Shown here: piece after piece, positions 24,452 through 27,078 of the stretch
Layout of the letters: every line of letters starts with the position of its first letter
Position numbering within the stretch: position 1 is the first letter of the stretch
NCBI GenBank assembly: GCA_003647375.1
Contig: QMMS01000020.1
Span: forward strand, 1-27,078
Length of the DNA: 27,078 nucleotides
Direction: 5' to 3'
Source: Deltaproteobacteria bacterium
GTDB lineage: Bacteria > Desulfobacterota > Desulfobacteria > Desulfobacterales > B30-G6
Made by a program: the position numbers and the translations under genes
Notes under the pieces: generated by a model
Told to the model about the DNA's origin: nothing
Databases searched by the model: none
What the model saw: only the letters and a program-made list of their open reading frames with translations

Positions 24452-24916
24452 TTACCATTTAGCAAACGGATTAAGAATAAGATTTGAGTTGAAATACTTG
24501 GGGTCTCCCGTCACTTCCTCACCAATCCATTCGGGTTTTTCAAAAGCCTGATCTTCACTTTCCAGTTCCACCTCGGCCACAATGAGTCCCTGGTTTTCAC
24601 CGAAGAACTCATCGACCTCCCAGACAAACCCGGCAAAATCGATTTTGTATCGATTCTTTTCGATGATGGGTTTTTCACACAGATCATCCAGCAAGGCCGT
24701 TGCCTCTGCGTGCGGGATCTCATATTCATACTCGGCACGGGTAGCACCTGTGGTTATACCCTTGATGGTCAAAAATCCTTTGTCATTAATAGTGCGCACA
24801 CGCACGGTCCGTTCCTTGGTGCTGTTCAGATATCCCTGACGGTAATGGGTCCCCTCGGCTAATGCGCGCCAAGCATCATCTTTAATCAAGAATTTTCTTT
24901 CTATTTCAATACCCAT
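24452..24916 (-). CDS. CYTH domain protein (triphosphate tunnel metalloenzyme)
   Basis: The 154-residue product begins IEIERKFLI, with the E4-I-E6-R-K8 signature of the CYTH superfamily (adenylate cyclase IV, thiamine triphosphatase, inorganic tripolyphosphatase). Other family features are YRQGYLN, RTVRVRTINDKGFLTIKG, RAEYEYEIP, KNRYKI, WEVDEFFGENQGLIVAEVELESED and the closing WIGEEVTGDPKYFNSNL. Short bacterial members of this type are mostly tripolyphosphatases, so that is the likelier activity. The start has AAAGGAG 6-7 bases before ATG. It is the first gene of the tct transporter operon, 11 bases before tctC, an unusual partner. Confidence 0.93.
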   Translation of the reverse strand: MGIEIERKFLIKDDAWRALAEGTHYRQGYLNSTKERTVRVRTINDKGFLTIKGITTGATRAEYEYEIPHAEATALLDDLCEKPIIEKNRYKIDFAGFVWEVDEFFGENQGLIVAEVELESEDQAFEKPEWIGEEVTGDPKYFNSNLILNPFAKW

Positions 24917-24989
24917 TGTTTTCTCCTTTCGTTTCGTAGTTGAAGACTTTCCATGTCCTTATTAGAAAGACGAGTTGATTTTTCTTTTT

Positions 24990-25018
24990 TTATTACCCGT
25001 CTTTTGATATAATGTCTA
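24990..25018 (-). promoter_or_regulatory. Possible promoter of the CYTH-tctCBA operon
   Basis: On the minus strand, TAGACA (25013-25018) is followed after 17 bases by TAATAA (24990-24995). The -35 is a 5 of 6 match to consensus; the -10 is weak. Nearby, AAAGACG (24966-24972) and CGTCTTT (24998-25004) form a 7-bp inverted repeat that could bind the LysR regulator. Confidence 0.25.
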
Positions 25019-25037
25019 ATTATAATAAATTATAATT
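25008..25037 (+). promoter_or_regulatory. lysR -10 box and AT-rich palindromic operator
   Basis: TATAAT at 25008-25013 is a consensus -10; no clear -35 is seen. Just after it, AATTATAAT (25018-25026) and ATTATAATT (25029-25037) form a perfect 9-bp palindrome with a 2-base centre. Placed between -10 and start codon it fits autorepression by the LysR protein. Confidence 0.35.
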
Positions 25038-25053
25038 CCCATAAGGATATCTT

Positions 25054-25986
25054 ATGAAACTTGATCATTTAAAATCGTTCCACAGAATCGCTGTTACCCG
25101 GAGTTTTACACAGGCTGCACAGGAACTTTTCCTGACACAGCCGGCAGTCAGTCAACAAATCCAGCTTCTGGAATATCGATTGGGGATTAAACTGTTTGAC
25201 AGACTGGGAAAAATGGTCGGTCTGACTAGCGAGGGTGAACTCCTTTTTTCTTACACCGAGCGTCTCTTCCAGATTTATGATGAGATAGAGATGCAATTTG
25301 GAAAGCTTCGTGATCTTGAAACGGGAAAAATAACCGTTGGATCTACAGCTGTGATGGGAACATATTTTATTCCTAGAATTATTGGGGATTACAATAAAAA
25401 ATATCCCGAAATCGATATCAACATACAAATGGGAAATTCATATTCGGTACTTAATATGCTCATTTCGAATCAGGTTGATATAGGTTTTTCAGGTCGGCTT
25501 AAAACCGATACCCGGTTAAGAAGCATCCTCATTCACAGGGAAAAACTGCTTTTGGTTTCTTCGCCTGACAATCCACTGACCGATCAGCCGGTTGTCAGCG
25601 TTAGTAACCTGGGTAAGATGCCATTTATTTGGCGCGAGAAAGGCACTCAAACACGGGCTTTGGTAAAGAAATGGTTTCAACAAAAGGTGGGAAAAAATTA
25701 TCCAAAAAGATCAATCGAACTTCAAAATATAGAAGCGGCCAAACGAACCGTCATTGAGGGTTATGGGATTACGATTATTCCTGAAATATCCATTAGAAGA
25801 GAACTTCACGTTGGTTTGCTCAAACGCATCAATCTTGATGAATTTGATCTTTCATTTGACTATTATCTGTTCTATAAAAAAGGAAAAGTTTTCAGCAAGG
25901 CGATTAAAGCCTTTTTGGAAATATTGATCAAATTTCGACTACTGTCTCATTCGGACAATTTAAAGGATCTTGAGGTAAAAGTTTGA
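25054..25986 (+). CDS. LysR family transcriptional regulator
   Basis: The 310-residue product has an N-terminal winged helix-turn-helix: LDHLKSFHRIAVTRSFTQAAQELFLTQPAVSQQIQLLEYRLGIKLFDRLG, the standard LTTR pattern, followed by a linker helix and a CysB/CysL-like effector domain (KITVGSTAVMGTYFIPRIIGDYNKKYPEIDI). It is divergently transcribed from CYTH-tctCBA, the usual position of the regulator of the neighbouring operon, so it probably senses the transported carboxylate or a derived metabolite. AAGGA is 6 bases before ATG. Many LTTRs repress their own gene, and a palindrome lies in its leader. Confidence 0.94.
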   Translation: MKLDHLKSFHRIAVTRSFTQAAQELFLTQPAVSQQIQLLEYRLGIKLFDRLGKMVGLTSEGELLFSYTERLFQIYDEIEMQFGKLRDLETGKITVGSTAVMGTYFIPRIIGDYNKKYPEIDINIQMGNSYSVLNMLISNQVDIGFSGRLKTDTRLRSILIHREKLLLVSSPDNPLTDQPVVSVSNLGKMPFIWREKGTQTRALVKKWFQQKVGKNYPKRSIELQNIEAAKRTVIEGYGITIIPEISIRRELHVGLLKRINLDEFDLSFDYYLFYKKGKVFSKAIKAFLEILIKFRLLSHSDNLKDLEVKV

Positions 25987-26029
25987 AATAACCGCGCCGC
26001 CGTACGTTGAAAGCGCCCGACAACCTCTC

Positions 26030-26947
26030 ATGAGCCCAACATCTTCAGACGAAACCACCCACAGATCGATTTCCGGCGCTATTTTCGGTGCTTCGGCTTT
26101 TCTCATATGGGGCATCAGTCCACTTTACTGGAAAACATTGACGGCAGTGCCGGCACTTGAAATCGTTTCTCACAGAGTGGTCTGGTCATTTCTAATCCTC
26201 ATGCCGTTGATTCTATTCAGGGGTCGTTGGAAAGATTTTCTATCGGTTTTGACAAACTGGCGCTCCATGGCCATCCTAATCGTAACGTCCCTATTTGTCT
26301 CCTGCAATTGGCTAATCTATATCTGGGCGATCAACAATGGATTTCTGCTGCAGGCCAGCCTCGGATACTATATCAACCCACTCGTAAACGTACTGCTGGG
26401 CACTCTCTTTCTTAAGGAACGCCTCCGATCTTTCCAGGTACTTGCGGTGCTGCTTGCCGGGACAGGTGTACTTTACCTCACCTTAGTCTATGGCCAGTTT
26501 CCCTGGATCGCATGCATTCTTGGGTTTACATTCGGTTTTTATGGATTGATCCGCAAAGTTATCGCTGTGGGTTCTCTGGTGGGGTTGACCATGGAAACCT
26601 TCCTGTTGACAGCACCTGCCCTGGGATACTTGATCTATCTGGATATGAACGGTTCCGCCGCGTTTTTTAAGGTGTCGCTTCAGATTGACCTGCTTCTATG
26701 CGGAACGTCGGTTGTCACCGCCCTACCCCTGCTTCTGTTTGCCATGAGTGCCAGGAGAGTCCGGTTGACAACACTGGGATTTCTCCAATACATCGCACCC
26801 AGCTGTATGCTAGTAATGGCTGTCTTTGTTTTTCTGGAGCCCTTTAGGACGGAGCAGCTTATCAGCTTTGTCCTGATCTGGGCAGCCCTTGCCGTTTACT
26901 CCACCGACTCTGTTGTCCATTTTCGCAAGTCCGGATTAGCCGGATAG
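26030..26947 (+). CDS. rarD: RarD-type EamA family transporter
   Basis: The 305-residue product has about ten membrane segments and the RarD opening GAIFGASAFLIWGISPLYWKTL with the HRVVWSF motif, then SCNWLIYIWAINNGFLLQASLGYYINPLVNVLLGTLFLKERL. These are hallmarks of RarD (named for chloramphenicol sensitivity), a member of the drug/metabolite transporter superfamily. Its substrate is not established. Length is normal (about 296 residues). I see no good ribosome site before the ATG at 26030; the gene lies 43 bases after lysR and may be read through from it. Confidence 0.93.
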   Translation: MSPTSSDETTHRSISGAIFGASAFLIWGISPLYWKTLTAVPALEIVSHRVVWSFLILMPLILFRGRWKDFLSVLTNWRSMAILIVTSLFVSCNWLIYIWAINNGFLLQASLGYYINPLVNVLLGTLFLKERLRSFQVLAVLLAGTGVLYLTLVYGQFPWIACILGFTFGFYGLIRKVIAVGSLVGLTMETFLLTAPALGYLIYLDMNGSAAFFKVSLQIDLLLCGTSVVTALPLLLFAMSARRVRLTTLGFLQYIAPSCMLVMAVFVFLEPFRTEQLISFVLIWAALAVYSTDSVVHFRKSGLAG

Positions 26948-26953
26948 CAACTC

Positions 26954-27051
26954 CAGGAGACAGAAGTCAGAAGCCAGAAGTCAGAAGTCAGAAGTCAGAA
27001 GCCAGAAGGCAGGAGGCAGGAGGCAGGAGGCAGGAGGCAGGAGGCAGAAGA
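26954..27051. repeat. Heptanucleotide tandem repeat, 14 units
   Basis: Fourteen consecutive 7-base units run from CAGGAGA at 26954, through six CAGAAGT/CAGAAGC units (26961-27002), CAGAAGG, then five CAGGAGG units (27010-27044), to CAGAAGA at 27045-27051. The unit drifts from CAGAAGT to CAGGAGG in order, as expected for slippage-driven growth. The strand is purine-rich. It begins 6 bases after the rarD stop and no gene covers it. Confidence 0.9.
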
Positions 27052-27078
27052 ATTCGGATGTCGCTTCGCTAAAGTTAA

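Noticed and set aside
26954..27051. Possible CRISPR array
   Set aside because: The units are 7 bases with no spacers between them, so this is a simple tandem repeat.

Overview
The window reads as a piece of a Gram-negative bacterial chromosome, most likely an anaerobic or facultative proteobacterium-like lineage. My best guess is Desulfobacterota (former Deltaproteobacteria). Gram-negative is well supported: there is an outer-membrane beta-barrel protein, a complete tripartite RND efflux system with an outer-membrane lipoprotein channel, a class A penicillin-binding protein and a periplasmic TctC binding protein. The Desulfobacterota guess is weaker. It rests on the gene mix (FeoAB, cobalamin adenosyltransferase, tripartite tricarboxylate transporter) and on the many short dispersed hairpin repeats between genes. 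No rRNA, tRNA, CRISPR array, transposase or phage gene was seen.

Layout. (1) 1-2262: a U32-family gene and a cobA-type adenosyltransferase, overlapping by 4 bases, flanked on both sides by two kinds of dispersed structured repeat. (2) 2263-5628, minus strand: feoA, feoB and a beta-barrel outer-membrane protein. (3) 5875-7370: an alkaline-phosphatase-superfamily gene whose frame is broken by a TGA directly followed by a perfect 8-bp hairpin, converging on a small histidine-rich protein gene. (4) 7458-9392: a bifunctional penicillin-binding protein. (5) 9677-15588: an RND efflux operon (adaptor, pump, outer-membrane channel); the pump's ribosome-binding site lies in a 23-nt inverted repeat. (6) 15615-16448, minus: a 78-residue two-helix membrane protein and a PilZ protein preceded by an 18-bp perfect inverted repeat. 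(7) 16449-21095, minus: a phosphate cluster of a CYTH-like protein, a DUF47/PhoU-like protein, a PiT transporter with a soluble C-terminal tail, and a Na/Pi cotransporter with a PhoU-like tail. (8) 21156-24916, minus: a CYTH-domain protein followed by tctC, tctB and tctA. (9) 25054-26947, plus: a divergent LysR regulator and a RarD-type transporter. The window ends in a 7-bp tandem repeat.

How the parts may work together. FeoAB imports ferrous iron. The RND genes form one export machine. The LysR regulator probably controls the divergent CYTH-tctCBA operon. The CYTH-like, DUF47, PiT and NaPi genes lie nose to tail and probably form a phosphate/polyphosphate unit. A clear CYTH protein heads the neighbouring tct operon and a divergent CYTH-like protein heads the phosphate cluster, which is unusual.

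The most interesting signals are not protein genes. They are two copies of a structured repeat with compensatory base changes (1-63 and 2172-2238), a family of 10-11 bp hairpins with 3-nt loops placed at stop codons, the inverted repeat that can hide the RND pump's ribosome-binding site, and the TGA-plus-hairpin in the phosphatase-like gene. All family assignments come from reading motifs by eye; no database search was possible.
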